Below are positions 25,707 through 34,830 of a stretch of 64,000 nt of DNA, one piece after another. Numbering within the stretch: the first letter of the stretch is position 1; the number at the start of each line of letters is the position of its first letter. The DNA comes from Rhizobium sp. NFR07. Lineage in GTDB: Bacteria; Pseudomonadota; Alphaproteobacteria; Rhizobiales; Rhizobiaceae. The position numbers and the translations under genes are program-made. The stretch is from positions 1 to 64,000 of the forward strand of contig NZ_FOKM01000024.1 in the NCBI RefSeq assembly GCF_900111905.1, given 5' to 3'. Below the pieces are notes generated by a model, which did no database searches, was not told where the DNA came from, and saw nothing but the letters and a program-made list of their open reading frames with translations.

Positions 25707-26307
25707 TCAATGCCGGCCTCCAGCATGCGGCCCTGAATTTTCCAAAGGACTTTCGCTTTTAACGGCAAGGTACACCGTGGACCATACCCTTGATGAGATT
25801 GATCTCGATGACGGGTTTGCCGCTTTCATTGAGCCAGATCTTACGACTATCGCCATTGATGGCTCGATCACATCCGGTGCGTCGGAGACCTTGGTGCACG
25901 ATGGCCCACTGATGGACCATCTGCTCGGCATTTCGATAGCATGCCCTCCGCCATAGGCGGTTCCGTCATTAAGCCCGCCGATGATCGCGCCGGCAGCTAA
26001 CAATTCGGGATAGGTCGCCAGCATGATGTGCGCGATCGCGTCTCCGGCGGCTGTCCGATGATGACGGTCTTATCAGGATCCAACCTTGCGACTCGCATCC
26101 GTGCAGTACGACGACGAGCGGCGTTTTGGGAGCGAGGACAGTCGGCAGGTGAAGCCGGCACTTCAGCAAGCGGGGGTCGAACAGAAGTTGCTCAGCTCGA
26201 TCAGCTGGCGCGTATGTATATGCTCTGGCACATCGGTTTCCTTTGCCCGCCATGGGCACAAGTTCCAATATGAGTAAGAATGCTGCGCCGCGTAATTTCC
26301 TTTGCAA
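25707..26307 (-). pseudogene. Decayed PHB-depolymerase-type esterase
   Basis: Two minus-strand frames each hold part of one alpha/beta-hydrolase. Frame 25969-26307 has CRLHLPTVLAPKTPLVVVLHGC, the oxyanion-hole strand of the LpqC/PHB-depolymerase esterase family. Frame 25707-26024 has MLATYPELLAAGAIIGGL, the helix just after the nucleophile elbow. The catalytic G-x-S-x-G region between them is lost. At least one frameshift and a deletion are present. Confidence 0.55.
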
Positions 26308-26335
26308 AGATATGCTGATCTCTGCTGGGATGATC

Positions 26336-27382
26336 TCATTGACCCCGAGTGACCGGCGCGATAGCGGCCGCCTCAGGAAACGAGACCAAACGCCGGCTTC
26401 CTTCGTCCCACAGGACCAGCTTTACGCATTGCAGGCTCTGCCACAGCGTGATTTTGCCGATTTCGGCGAGTTCAGGATGGTTTCGAAGGACCTCCGGCAG
26501 GCGATAGTAGGGAATCTTGCTGGAGAGGTGATGCACGTGGTGGATGCCGATGTTACCGGTCAGCCAGCGCAGAGGACGCGGCAGATCGTAATGCGAGGCA
26601 CCGTGCAGAGCGGCCCTTGGAAATTGCCACTCCGGCTCTTTCGACCAGTGCGTCTCCTCGAATTGATGCTGCACATAGAAAAGCCAGACGCCAATCGACC
26701 CCGCCAGGAGGACGACCGGCAGATGAACGACAAGGAAGGATACCGGGCCGACCGCCCAGATCAGGAGCGCAGCGATCACCATCACTGCAGCGTTTGTGGC
26801 CATCGTTGACATCCAGGGAAGCACGCCATCGCGCATCATTCCCATCGGCAGCCGTTGCTGAAACAGGAAAAGCCAGGCCGGGCCGATGCCAAACATCACC
26901 AGCGGATGCCGATAAAGGCGATATCCAATCCGTCCCCACCGCGATCGTCCATAATATTCTGTCACGGTGAGAGTGGTGATATCCCCGACGCCGCGCTCAT
27001 CAAGATTGCCGGCCGAAGCGTGATGCGTGGCATGCGCCCTGCGCCAATAGTCATAAGGCGTCAGGGTAAGGATGCCGAGAACGCGTCCTGTCCAGTCATC
27101 GAAGCGCCGCCGGGCAAAGAAGGAGCCGTGGCCGCAATCGTGCTGGATCATGAACAGTCGCAGTAGAAATCCGGCTGTCGGGATGATCAGTATCAAGCCC
27201 CACCAGAAATCGTAATGAACCGCTAACCAGGTCAGCGTCCAGAAAGTGGCGAAAGGGATCACTGTGACGGTCAACTCGAACACGCTGCGGCCCGCATGCG
27301 GCGTGCGATATTTGGCAAGGATTTTGAGCCAGGCTTTTTCGTCCGACCCTTGGTCCGTGGATGACTTTGTTTCCACGATCAT
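26336..27382 (-). CDS. Membrane fatty-acid desaturase (348 aa)
   Basis: The three His boxes of the diiron desaturase family are present: HDCGH (about residue 80), HATHH (about 116) and HHVHH (about 280). Four or more transmembrane segments surround them. It resembles acyl-lipid delta-12 type desaturases of bacteria, which introduce double bases into membrane fatty acids using ferredoxin or a similar donor. It starts with an ATGA overlap with the DUF4167-like gene upstream, so the two are coupled. Likely part of temperature or envelope stress adaptation. Confidence 0.88.
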   Translation of the reverse strand: MIVETKSSTDQGSDEKAWLKILAKYRTPHAGRSVFELTVTVIPFATFWTLTWLAVHYDFWWGLILIIPTAGFLLRLFMIQHDCGHGSFFARRRFDDWTGRVLGILTLTPYDYWRRAHATHHASAGNLDERGVGDITTLTVTEYYGRSRWGRIGYRLYRHPLVMFGIGPAWLFLFQQRLPMGMMRDGVLPWMSTMATNAAVMVIAALLIWAVGPVSFLVVHLPVVLLAGSIGVWLFYVQHQFEETHWSKEPEWQFPRAALHGASHYDLPRPLRWLTGNIGIHHVHHLSSKIPYYRLPEVLRNHPELAEIGKITLWQSLQCVKLVLWDEGSRRLVSFPEAAAIAPVTRGQ

Positions 27383-27612
27383 TGTTGCTGGCCCGCTTTC
27401 TGCAGGGCTGCCGTGCGATAAAAGTGTTCAGCGTGCTGATAAAGGTTCTCCGCCTCGACCCGGTCACCGGCTTGGGCGGCTTCTCGGGCTGAAACGACAA
27501 ATTGCTCATATCGTCTCATCAGGTTCTGCGGGCTCGATATCACTGTCTTATCCGCTGTGGCCCGAACGCGGGTGCTGGCAGACGGAGTAGAATTTCGGCG
27601 TGGTGATTTCAA
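27379..27612 (-). CDS. Short DUF4167-like protein (77 aa or shorter)
   Basis: The C-terminal part LMRRYEQFVVSAREAAQAGD and VEAENLYQHAEHFYR matches the DUF4167 core ('Y....A..A...GDRV.AEN..QHAEHY.R'), a family normally found in larger RNA-binding-type proteins of Rhizobiales. The N-terminal 30 residues are polar. The frame starts with a TTG without a clear ribosome-binding site, so the start is uncertain. Its stop overlaps the desaturase start. Confidence 0.6.
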   Translation of the reverse strand: MKSPRRNSTPSASTRVRATADKTVISSPQNLMRRYEQFVVSAREAAQAGDRVEAENLYQHAEHFYRTAALQKAGQQQ

Positions 27613-27819
27613 AAGAACAACTCAAGCCGTCATAAGGCTTGCTCCATAAAGGCCGGGATTTCGGGAATATTTGACGGCGACCAAATCAAGCGGACTCGCA
27701 AGTGGTTTCGCCCCTCAGGACGGCATCGCAGTCGAGGGACGTTTACCCCGGCATTGCGGCCGTTTGATGTTACCTGGCTCCCGTGTCGGCACCAAACGAT
27801 GATAATCCAATGTAGGGAG

Positions 27820-29118
27820 TCAGCCGGTCAGCGTGTCCAGCAGGTCGGCGATCTTGATCGTCGAGAAGTTCGAGAACGTGTCACAGATGGCGTAAGGTAG
27901 CACGATCTGATCGTTGTGGCGCATCGCGCCGCATGTGTAGACGACGTTTGGAACATATCCCTCCCTTTCCGACGGCTCCGGGTGAACGAGCGGCTCTTTC
28001 GAGCGAGCGAGAACTTTGGACGGATCGCGCTTGTCGAGAAGGGCTGCGCCGATTGCGTATTTTCGCACGGGTCCCACACCGTGGGTCAGAAGCAACCAAC
28101 CCTCGTCGAGCTCGATCGGCGATCCGCAATTCCCCATTTGCACGAATTCCCATGGAAATTTCGGGCCAAGAATGATCTCGCCGCCATTCCAGACGTGGAG
28201 ATCGTTTGAGCGGATGAGATAAAGGTTTTCATTGTCCTGGCGACCGATCATCGCATATTGGTCGTCGATCTTTCGCGGGAATAAAGCCATTCCCTTGTTC
28301 TTGGCGGCTGTCCCGGCGAGAGGCGTCATCCGAAACGACAGAAAATCTTTGGTCTCGAGGAGCTCGGACCGAATGTCTCTGCCATTATACGCCGTATATG
28401 TGGCGTAGAAAGATTTCTGACCAGCCTCTTCGAACTCGACGAAGCGAGCATCCTCGATGCCGTTCGACTGCGCGGCGGTCATCGGAAATATCACCCGTTC
28501 GCTGATTGGCTGTTCGGAGGAAAATTTCAGTTCCAAAGGCTCATCGGCCGATGAAGGTGAGGGATTGTCGAACGAGGGAATGGACGCAAGCCGCGCCGTG
28601 GGTTCGATGTCCACGAAGCCATTCTGATCGACAATTCCCGATCTGAAGGTGAGAGACGAAACATGTCCTTCGCCGACCGCACGCAGGCTTAAGATAAAGC
28701 GCTTGCTGCCGCGCGACACGCCCGACTGATCCGCGTGGGCGACTATGCTCGGGTTGAACAAAGCGGATGCCTCGAAGGAGTATTCGTGCATGAAGTATGC
28801 GCCGACGAGTTGGCGTTGCACCTTGTTGAAAGCAATGTGGGGCGTGAACGCTTCCTCCATTTCGATAGCGCGCTTTTCGAACGTCGCCAGCAGATTGCGG
28901 TGTCGGCCCTCGAAGTTTTCGAGAACCTCGGCCAGTTGCTGCTCTGCGACCTCAAGGTCGAGGCCGAGCACGCGATCCACGATGTGATTGGCCCGCGTCT
29001 TGTCCGTCGGTTTGAAGTCTCGCGGTTCCGTAGCGGGTTTGAAGCGCCGCACCACGACGCGTGTGGGATCGGGTCGTAGGAAAAGTGCCTGGCGGTTGAG
29101 AAATGCTGTCTGTGACAA
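27820..29118 (-). CDS. GH130-family glycoside phosphorylase/hydrolase (432 aa)
   Basis: GIEDARFVEF, NKGMALFPRKI with MIGRQDNEN, GNCGSPIEL with WLLLTHGVG, and GYVPNVVYTCG follow the five-bladed propeller order of GH130, which acts on beta-mannosides, often by phosphorolysis to mannose-1-phosphate. No signal peptide, so it works in the cytosol. The start is a TTG (TTGTCACAG) with GAGA just upstream. An extra N-terminal helical segment of about 130 residues precedes the propeller. It follows the GT4 gene by 33 bases and belongs to the manA operon. Confidence 0.85.
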   Translation of the reverse strand: MSQTAFLNRQALFLRPDPTRVVVRRFKPATEPRDFKPTDKTRANHIVDRVLGLDLEVAEQQLAEVLENFEGRHRNLLATFEKRAIEMEEAFTPHIAFNKVQRQLVGAYFMHEYSFEASALFNPSIVAHADQSGVSRGSKRFILSLRAVGEGHVSSLTFRSGIVDQNGFVDIEPTARLASIPSFDNPSPSSADEPLELKFSSEQPISERVIFPMTAAQSNGIEDARFVEFEEAGQKSFYATYTAYNGRDIRSELLETKDFLSFRMTPLAGTAAKNKGMALFPRKIDDQYAMIGRQDNENLYLIRSNDLHVWNGGEIILGPKFPWEFVQMGNCGSPIELDEGWLLLTHGVGPVRKYAIGAALLDKRDPSKVLARSKEPLVHPEPSEREGYVPNVVYTCGAMRHNDQIVLPYAICDTFSNFSTIKIADLLDTLTG

Positions 29119-29151
29119 GATGATCTCGATCTGAGTTGAGGCTGCGATGCA

Positions 29152-31434
29152 TTACGCGGTGAGCGCGCGAAGCGGAGCGAGTGTCGAAGGATGACCGCTG
29201 GCACGCGAAAGCTTACGAAACTCCACAAGGCCGAGGAGATAGCAGACCACGGATTCGCCGCCTCTGTTTTCATTGAGACGCGTCGGATGCAAACCGTCGC
29301 GGCAACTGCCTTTTTCGAGATCCACAACTGGCAATGAGAGATCGTTGCTGCCGAGAAACCAGGCGAAAGCCTTTGCGGCCTCTTTTTTCCATGTGATGTC
29401 GTGGCTGACCCGCCATGCGGCATGACAAGCAGCGATCGTCGCTGTCGCCTCCAGAGGCTGTTGGTCGAAGACCTTCACCTCTCCCGTCCGATCCGTAAAG
29501 CCATCTGTGCCGATAGGCCTGAATAGTCCTTCAGGGTTCGTCTGTATCGTCATCAGCCACCGCAAGGATTTGAGCCCTGCTGCCACGTAATCGGGGCGTT
29601 CAGCACTCAATCCCGTCGCGATCAGGGCCTGAGACAGTCGGGCATTGTCGTAGGAAAGGCTCTCCTCGAACCAGCTCCATCCTATTTTCCCGACACGGTG
29701 GAAGATATCCACCAGCCTGTCGGCCAGTGTCGAACGGATTTGCTGGGCCAACATGTCTTGAGGGGAGGCTGCGCAATAGCCGTCCAGGCCCAAGAGCGCA
29801 AACGCCCAGGCGCGTGGCGAGCCAAAACCTTCAACAGTCGGCAATGCTTGCGCGAACAGGGCCGCGGCCCACGTGCGCCGGGATGGGCTTGCGTCGCCGC
29901 GGGCGCATTCTCCAAGAGCCCAGAGCGTTCGGCCGTGGCTGTCCTGCGATCCTTTATCTTCCAGCCAGCGTCGGTCGAAGCCCATGAAGTTTCTAAAATG
30001 TTTCTCGTCAGGGTTCCAGGCGTGTTGCACGAAGGACGCGAAGCGCGCGGTGAGGGCGTCCGGCAACAGTCTCTCGCCAGGTTCGTTGAGAGCAACCGAC
30101 AACAGAAGCGCGCGGGCATTATCATCGACACAGTAGCCGTGCGCCCGATCCGGCACGGAATAGACGGCATGTTGGAACAGCCCCGTATCGTCGCACATCG
30201 ACATGAAGTAGCCGAGCTTCGGCTCGGGGAGGGTGGGGGCCTTGCGCATCACGACATTCGTTGGTGCTGCGGGCTGTCGTGCGGGATTTTGAAACGCCAC
30301 CTGTAAGAACAATGCGAGATAGCGCTCGGCGGTCTTTTGCCACGTCATCGGACGACTGTTTTGGTATGCCCGGCGCCGCATTGGGTCGCGTCTTGTGTCG
30401 TCCGTGAGAAGCGACGCGATCTCGCGGCCGATAGCCGTCGCGTCGCCGAATGGGACGAGCACACCACGGCCGTCGGCCAACAGTTCTTGTGCGTGCCAGT
30501 AAGGTGTAGAGACGACGGCCTTCCCAAGACCGAAGCTGTAAGCCAGAGTGCCCGATGTCATTTGGGCCTCGTTGAGATAAGGCGTGGCATAGACATCGCA
30601 CATGGAGATTAAATTCAGCAACGTTGCCTTGTCGACGAAACGGTCGAGAAACACCACGCTGTCTTCGACGCCCAGGTCGTTTACCCGTGTTACCAGGCTC
30701 TCGCGATAGGCCTCACCTTGGTCGCGTACGAGATTGGGATGGGTTGCTCCGAGGATAACGTAAACCGCATCGGGCCGGTTTTCCAAGATCAAGGGCATGG
30801 CATCGATCATGACCTCGATGCCTTTGTTCGGTGAGAGAAGGCCGAACGTCAGGATCACCGAGCGCCCGTCGAAGCCAAGGTCAGCTTTCGCGACTGCCGG
30901 TTCCGAAAACGGCATGTCGGGAATTCCATGGGGAACGACCTCTATCTTGCCGGCCGGCACATGATAGACCTCTGACAACAATGTCCTGCCCTTTTCCGCC
31001 ATGACCACCACTTTGGCAGACAGGTCGACGAGTTCGTTCAGGACGCGGCGCTGGCCGAGACTTGGCTCCGCCAGAACCGTGTGCAACGTGGTGATGATCG
31101 GCATCTTCAACCGCGACAGCAGCGCAATGATATAATCTCCGTCCTCGCCGCCAAAAATTCCGAATTCGTGCTGCAGGCAGGCGACGTCGAAATTGCCGGC
31201 GTTCAGGACGTCCGCGGCATGAATATAATCGTGGCGGTTGTTATCGGCTATCGTGAGACGGACCTCCGGCGGGTAGTCGTAGATTTGACCATGATCCGTC
31301 ATTGCCACGATCGCCGTGGCGACATGCGCGGGAGATTTTGAAACGGCCTGCTGCAGATCCGTCGTGAAAGTCGCGATACCACAGCGGCGCGGCAGGGAGT
31401 TGCCGATGAATGCGATATTTTTGAGCTGATTCAT
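29152..31434 (-). CDS. GT4 glycosyltransferase with C-terminal alpha/alpha-toroid (760 aa)
   Basis: Residues 1-380 form a GT-B fold of the GT4 type: GNSLPRRCGIATFT at the N-terminus, EVVPHGIPDMPF, FGLLSPNKGIEVMIDA, and the donor-binding stretch EAQMTSGTLAYSFGLGKAV. Residues about 400-760 are helical with repeated Trp and Asn motifs (YCVDDNARALLL, GWSWFEESLSYDNARLSQALI), like glucan/mannan processing toroids. It may transfer mannose from a sugar nucleotide. It starts in the manA stop (ATGA) with AGGAG ahead. Exact acceptor unknown. Confidence 0.82.
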   Translation of the reverse strand: MNQLKNIAFIGNSLPRRCGIATFTTDLQQAVSKSPAHVATAIVAMTDHGQIYDYPPEVRLTIADNNRHDYIHAADVLNAGNFDVACLQHEFGIFGGEDGDYIIALLSRLKMPIITTLHTVLAEPSLGQRRVLNELVDLSAKVVVMAEKGRTLLSEVYHVPAGKIEVVPHGIPDMPFSEPAVAKADLGFDGRSVILTFGLLSPNKGIEVMIDAMPLILENRPDAVYVILGATHPNLVRDQGEAYRESLVTRVNDLGVEDSVVFLDRFVDKATLLNLISMCDVYATPYLNEAQMTSGTLAYSFGLGKAVVSTPYWHAQELLADGRGVLVPFGDATAIGREIASLLTDDTRRDPMRRRAYQNSRPMTWQKTAERYLALFLQVAFQNPARQPAAPTNVVMRKAPTLPEPKLGYFMSMCDDTGLFQHAVYSVPDRAHGYCVDDNARALLLSVALNEPGERLLPDALTARFASFVQHAWNPDEKHFRNFMGFDRRWLEDKGSQDSHGRTLWALGECARGDASPSRRTWAAALFAQALPTVEGFGSPRAWAFALLGLDGYCAASPQDMLAQQIRSTLADRLVDIFHRVGKIGWSWFEESLSYDNARLSQALIATGLSAERPDYVAAGLKSLRWLMTIQTNPEGLFRPIGTDGFTDRTGEVKVFDQQPLEATATIAACHAAWRVSHDITWKKEAAKAFAWFLGSNDLSLPVVDLEKGSCRDGLHPTRLNENRGGESVVCYLLGLVEFRKLSRASGHPSTLAPLRALTA

Positions 31435-32381
31435 AGCGAAGCTCCTGACGAGCGGAATGGAATGACGCTTCGCCCTTGGCGACCTCTTTCCAGCTCGGAA
31501 CCGGGTTGCGATCCGACTTCGGCCGGGAGCTGCCTCAGGAGCCCGATCGTGGGGGCGCTCGCTGCGGTGGCAATGAGCAAGACAATTCCGTCAGGCCCGA
31601 CATGGATGGCGGCACGATCAGCTTCAGCGAAAAACCCATCGCCGATCGTCGCCGTCAGCGATCCTATTGTGCCGACTCCCGCGACGACCAGAGCCCAGCT
31701 TTCGCGGCTCACGGTCCACTCCCAAACGGTGTCGGCAGGGAGGTCCAACCGTTCGAGGGTGAAGAACGGACAAGACATAAGCTCGGCGCGCTCGACGGTG
31801 ATATGGCGTGGTAGCTTCCTGCTGCTTGCCGGTTCCAGCCGTGCCACGGCTATGGCTTGGTCGATATGCAGTTCTCGCGGACGTCCATGATCCCAGATGC
31901 GAAACGTCGTCTCGTTGCGCTGCTGGAGTTCAGCAATGACCAGACCTGCACCGATGGCATGCACGGTGCCAGCCGGAACATAGAACACGTCACCGGCCGC
32001 CGCCTCCTGCCAGTCGAGAAGGCCCCCAATTGATCCGCCGAGCGCAGCGTTCCTGAATTCGAGCTGTGTCAGTGGCCGTTTAAGACCTACGGCGACCTGC
32101 GCCCCGTCTTCCGCTGCCAACACATACCAGGCTTCGCTCTTGCCGCTTTTCATCCCCATCGACTTGGCGGTAGCATCATCGGGATGAACCTCTATCGACA
32201 GTGTTTCCCCTGTAAAGAGGAGCTTCAGGAGGAGTAGACGGTCCGGCCCTCCCTCTTCGCCACAGTCAAACGAGATTTCGCCGACCGGGCTATCCTGATG
32301 GTTTTTCGATGCCCATGGCCCGAGATCAAGACGACCCCATGGCTTCAGAATTGTTCTCACACTGGCGCGGTCGATTGTCAT
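31431..32381 (-). CDS. manA: Class I mannose-6-phosphate isomerase
   Basis: The motifs GEISF, LLLKLLFTGETLSIEVHPDD (Zn ligands) and EAWYVLAAEDGA with FYVPAGTVHAIGAGLVIAE (Zn His and Glu of the cupin) follow class I phosphomannose isomerase. It interconverts fructose-6-phosphate and mannose-6-phosphate, feeding mannose nucleotide. AAGGAG precedes the ATG. The C-terminal cupin repeat is short. Its stop overlaps the GT4 start, so it heads the manA-GT4-GH130 operon. Confidence 0.9.
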   Translation of the reverse strand: MTIDRASVRTILKPWGRLDLGPWASKNHQDSPVGEISFDCGEEGGPDRLLLLKLLFTGETLSIEVHPDDATAKSMGMKSGKSEAWYVLAAEDGAQVAVGLKRPLTQLEFRNAALGGSIGGLLDWQEAAAGDVFYVPAGTVHAIGAGLVIAELQQRNETTFRIWDHGRPRELHIDQAIAVARLEPASSRKLPRHITVERAELMSCPFFTLERLDLPADTVWEWTVSRESWALVVAGVGTIGSLTATIGDGFFAEADRAAIHVGPDGIVLLIATAASAPTIGLLRQLPAEVGSQPGSELERGRQGRSVIPFRSSGASL

Positions 32382-32552
32382 GGTGGTCTCCTTGATCCCG
32401 CCGCTAAGATCGGGGTGACCTGAGATCGGAGTGTGTTATTGCCGCTGCGGCGCTGTCGGTCCGGATCTTGGAAACAGCAAGGGCAACTTGGTTTGCACGA
32501 TCAAATTTTCGACCGTTACCAGTTCGTCGGGTGTAACGAGTCTTGAGGTTGC

Positions 32553-32789
32553 TTAAGGAGCGATAGACGGCGCCAGCGTTTTTTCGAATTCCTCCCTCGA
32601 CACAGGCCACGCCTCTGTGCGCCCGTTGGAGCTAAGGAGTAAGGTCATTGTCGTATGATAAGCCTCCCATGTGACGTCGATGGGCTCCTCATCAATCTGA
32701 AGCTCGAAGACGCCTGGTGGATGAGGTTGCGCCATCCCGGGAAGCTGGAACGGTCGAATGATAGCGATGCTTTCCACTGTTGTCTTCAT
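32553..32789 (-). CDS. Small conserved-type protein (78 aa)
   Basis: MKTTVESIAIIRPFQLPGMA is followed by GVFELQIDEEPIDVTWEAYH and TLLLSSNGRTEAWPVSREEF. The alternating strand pattern suggests a small beta barrel. AGGAA lies 11 bases before the ATG at 32789; the frame extends to 32858 but that start lacks a signal. The last gene of a small unit with 32845-33018. Function unknown. Confidence 0.55.
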   Translation of the reverse strand: MKTTVESIAIIRPFQLPGMAQPHPPGVFELQIDEEPIDVTWEAYHTTMTLLLSSNGRTEAWPVSREEFEKTLAPSIAP

Positions 32790-32844
32790 GACGGCACCGT
32801 TCCTGTCGAGAGAATGCTGAACGCTCTGTGGGGGGCCGATCCTT

Positions 32845-33018
32845 TTATCTGCCGGCATTTCTGAGGAGGTCTATTTCCTTGGCGATGGAGCCGAGGAGCT
32901 TCCGCAATCGGTTCTCCTCCACCTGACCGAGGCGAAACCTTTTCGCAAATTCGCTCACAAGCACAGTTTTCGCTGTTCCTGGTTGAAGCGTTGGAGCTGA
33001 TTTGGCTGGATGATGCAC
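32845..33018 (-). CDS. Tiny coiled protein with GTG start (57 aa)
   Basis: A frame starting GTG (revcomp CAC at 33016-33018), 5 bases after AAAGGA, gives MHHPAKSAPTLQPGTAKTVL, then FAKRFRLGQVEENRLRKLLG and SIAKEIDLLRNAG. The leucine and charge spacing suggests an amphipathic helix pair. It is too short for most gene finders. Same strand as 32553-32789, 55 bases before it. Function unknown. Confidence 0.5.
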   Translation of the reverse strand: MHHPAKSAPTLQPGTAKTVLVSEFAKRFRLGQVEENRLRKLLGSIAKEIDLLRNAGR

Positions 33019-33047
33019 GATCGTATCCTTTCAGGATCACGGTATGC

Positions 33048-33323
33048 TCAACGAAAATGCGCGAGATCCAGCGTGATGGCGCTGGATCGCACTTTGGAAT
33101 AAGCAGAGGTCGCAGCTTTCAGAATTCTTGGGCGCAACTCATCGAACGCCGTCAAATAATCTGCCTCAGTGGAATCTCGGTGCGACTTCTCGCAGGCCAA
33201 GACTTCAGTCGCCAGATAGAATTTGATTTCGAACATCCCGTCGTATCCAGTGAAACGGACACAGCGATTTCTGTGGTCAAAACTACGAGCTTCGTTTGGG
33301 AACGAGATGCCCATCAACGCCAA
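33048..33323 (-). CDS. DUF1488-family protein (91 aa)
   Basis: FPNEARSFDHRNRCVRFTGY followed by MFEIKFYLATEVL and ADYLTAFDELRPRILKAATS matches DUF1488: 'FPn..RsyD.....V.F.Gyd...ei.F.v..eaL' then 'a...aF...R..I...A...Y'. Members are about 85-90 residues and widespread in proteobacteria, function unknown. The order and lengths fit. Confidence 0.78.
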   Translation of the reverse strand: MALMGISFPNEARSFDHRNRCVRFTGYDGMFEIKFYLATEVLACEKSHRDSTEADYLTAFDELRPRILKAATSAYSKVRSSAITLDLAHFR

Positions 33324-33476
33324 CCCTCATCTTGCCACCGATCAACAGCGCTACCCTTGGGTTGGGGATCAAGGCTTGCTCGTGTCGGCGACTGTTTGCG
33401 ATTGCCGAGAGAACTCAGGAGAGCCAATTCGGTCGTCACACCGCTGCGGAACTCGCCTAAGAGGAAGAGCGAGGCG

Positions 33477-33599
33477 TCACGCTTCATGTGGGAAACTCGC
33501 GTCCGACACGTATTCCCGGAAGCCTGCGAGCCTCAAGACCTCCCTGACCAACCTGAAGCCGGCGGGTTTGAGATGCGGTGCTGCTGGATTGGAAGACAT
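33477..33599 (-). CDS. Tiny protein with strong ribosome-binding site (40 aa)
   Basis: MSSNPAAPHLKPAGFRLVRE continues VLRLAGFREYVSDASFPHEA and stops. AGGAGG lies 6 bases before the ATG, the best Shine-Dalgarno in this area. The protein is predicted to be one amphipathic helix with polar ends. It is shorter than normal gene-finder limits and overlaps larger shadow frames. Function unknown. Confidence 0.5.
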   Translation of the reverse strand: MSSNPAAPHLKPAGFRLVREVLRLAGFREYVSDASFPHEA

Positions 33600-34053
33600 G
33601 AAATCCTCCTTCGTTGGGGCAAGGTTGTGCACCCTTGGTGACAGCGCCCTGAAGACGAGCCGTCACTGCCACCTAAGTCGTGCTGAAATACTGGATTACA
33701 AGGGGGAGGTCGGGCAAAGACGTCCGGAGCCATAAATAAGGACCGTTGAGAACTAAGCTCGCAAAACCAAAAAAGGGGAAAGGACTGGCATCGACGCGAA
33801 CAAATAGCGGGCCGGAAGTTCAGCTCCCTTCACGAGCTTAAGATTTCTACAAACCGAGCGACTGCACGCACTTTTTGCGCTCAATGTGGCGCCGTTCGGA
33901 TAATTATGCTCATTTACCTATCTAGTAGTGGGGCGCGTCGGTTTCACGTCTGTCGATGTTTGGCGAGCGAAAGGTGCAGTTCGCAATATAATTGTCTGTC
34001 GTGCATCTCGCGATGCCCGACGTCAGATTATTCTCAACGTTTACGCTACCCTG
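33600..34053. other. Gene-free stretch
   Basis: About 450 bases with no supported gene. It contains an A-rich run (33768-33785, AAAACCAAAAAAGGGG) but no convincing hairpin or repeat. Confidence 0.4.
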
Positions 34054-34830
34054 CTAGACGTGGTCGAGCAGATCCGCCACCGAGTTAATCACCAGCTTCG
34101 GCCGGAAAGGATAGCGTACAATTTCTGCTCTGTCGGCGATGCCACTGAGGACGAGCACTGTGTGCAATCCCGCCTCGATGCCAGCAACGATGTCCGTATC
34201 CATGCGATCGCCAATCATGCCGGTACCTTCCGAATGAACGCCGAGCTTGTTGAGCGCGGACCGGAACATCATGGGATTTGGCTTGCCGACGATATATGGC
34301 TCGCGGCTGGTCGCACGAGTGATCAGTGCGGCGACCGCCCCGGTAGCGGGAAGCGCGCCTTCGGCACTGGGTCCTGTCGCATCAGGGTTGGTTGCGATGA
34401 ACCGGGCTCCTGCGCTGATCAAACGAATTGCTTTCGTGATTGCTTCGAACGAGTAGGACCGGGTTTCACCAAGTATGACATAGTCTGGATCGGTGTCTGT
34501 CATGATAAAACCTGCCTCGTGGATGGCAGTGGTCAGCCCGGCCTCGCCAATGACGAATGCTTTGCCTTCCGGGGTCTGGTCCTGCAGAAACGCGGCCGTT
34601 GCAAGCGCCGAGGTCCATATGCGTTCTTCCGGCACGCTCAGTCCGCTGTTGTGCAGCCGGGCACTGAGATCGCGGGGGGTATAGATCGAGTTGTTGGTCA
34701 GGACCAGGAATGGTGTATCGGTCGCCCGCCAATGCTGAATGAGTTCTACCGCGCCTGGAATCGCCTTGTTTTCATGCACCAGTACCCCGTCCATATCGGT
34801 CAACCAGGATCTAATATTATGTTTGCTCAC
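34054..34830 (-). CDS. HAD-superfamily phosphatase, NagD-type (258 aa)
   Basis: Motif I is WLTDMDGVLV (nucleophile Asp and acid Asp), motif II FLVLTNNS, motif III KPNPMMF and motif IV MIGDRMDTDIVAG. This is the NagD/4-nitrophenylphosphatase class with a C2 cap between motifs II and III. It removes phosphate from small metabolites. GTG is the start, with AGGAA 10 bases upstream. The stop codon of the preceding small frame overlaps this start by 14 bases. Substrate unknown. Confidence 0.85.
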   Translation of the reverse strand: MSKHNIRSWLTDMDGVLVHENKAIPGAVELIQHWRATDTPFLVLTNNSIYTPRDLSARLHNSGLSVPEERIWTSALATAAFLQDQTPEGKAFVIGEAGLTTAIHEAGFIMTDTDPDYVILGETRSYSFEAITKAIRLISAGARFIATNPDATGPSAEGALPATGAVAALITRATSREPYIVGKPNPMMFRSALNKLGVHSEGTGMIGDRMDTDIVAGIEAGLHTVLVLSGIADRAEIVRYPFRPKLVINSVADLLDHV

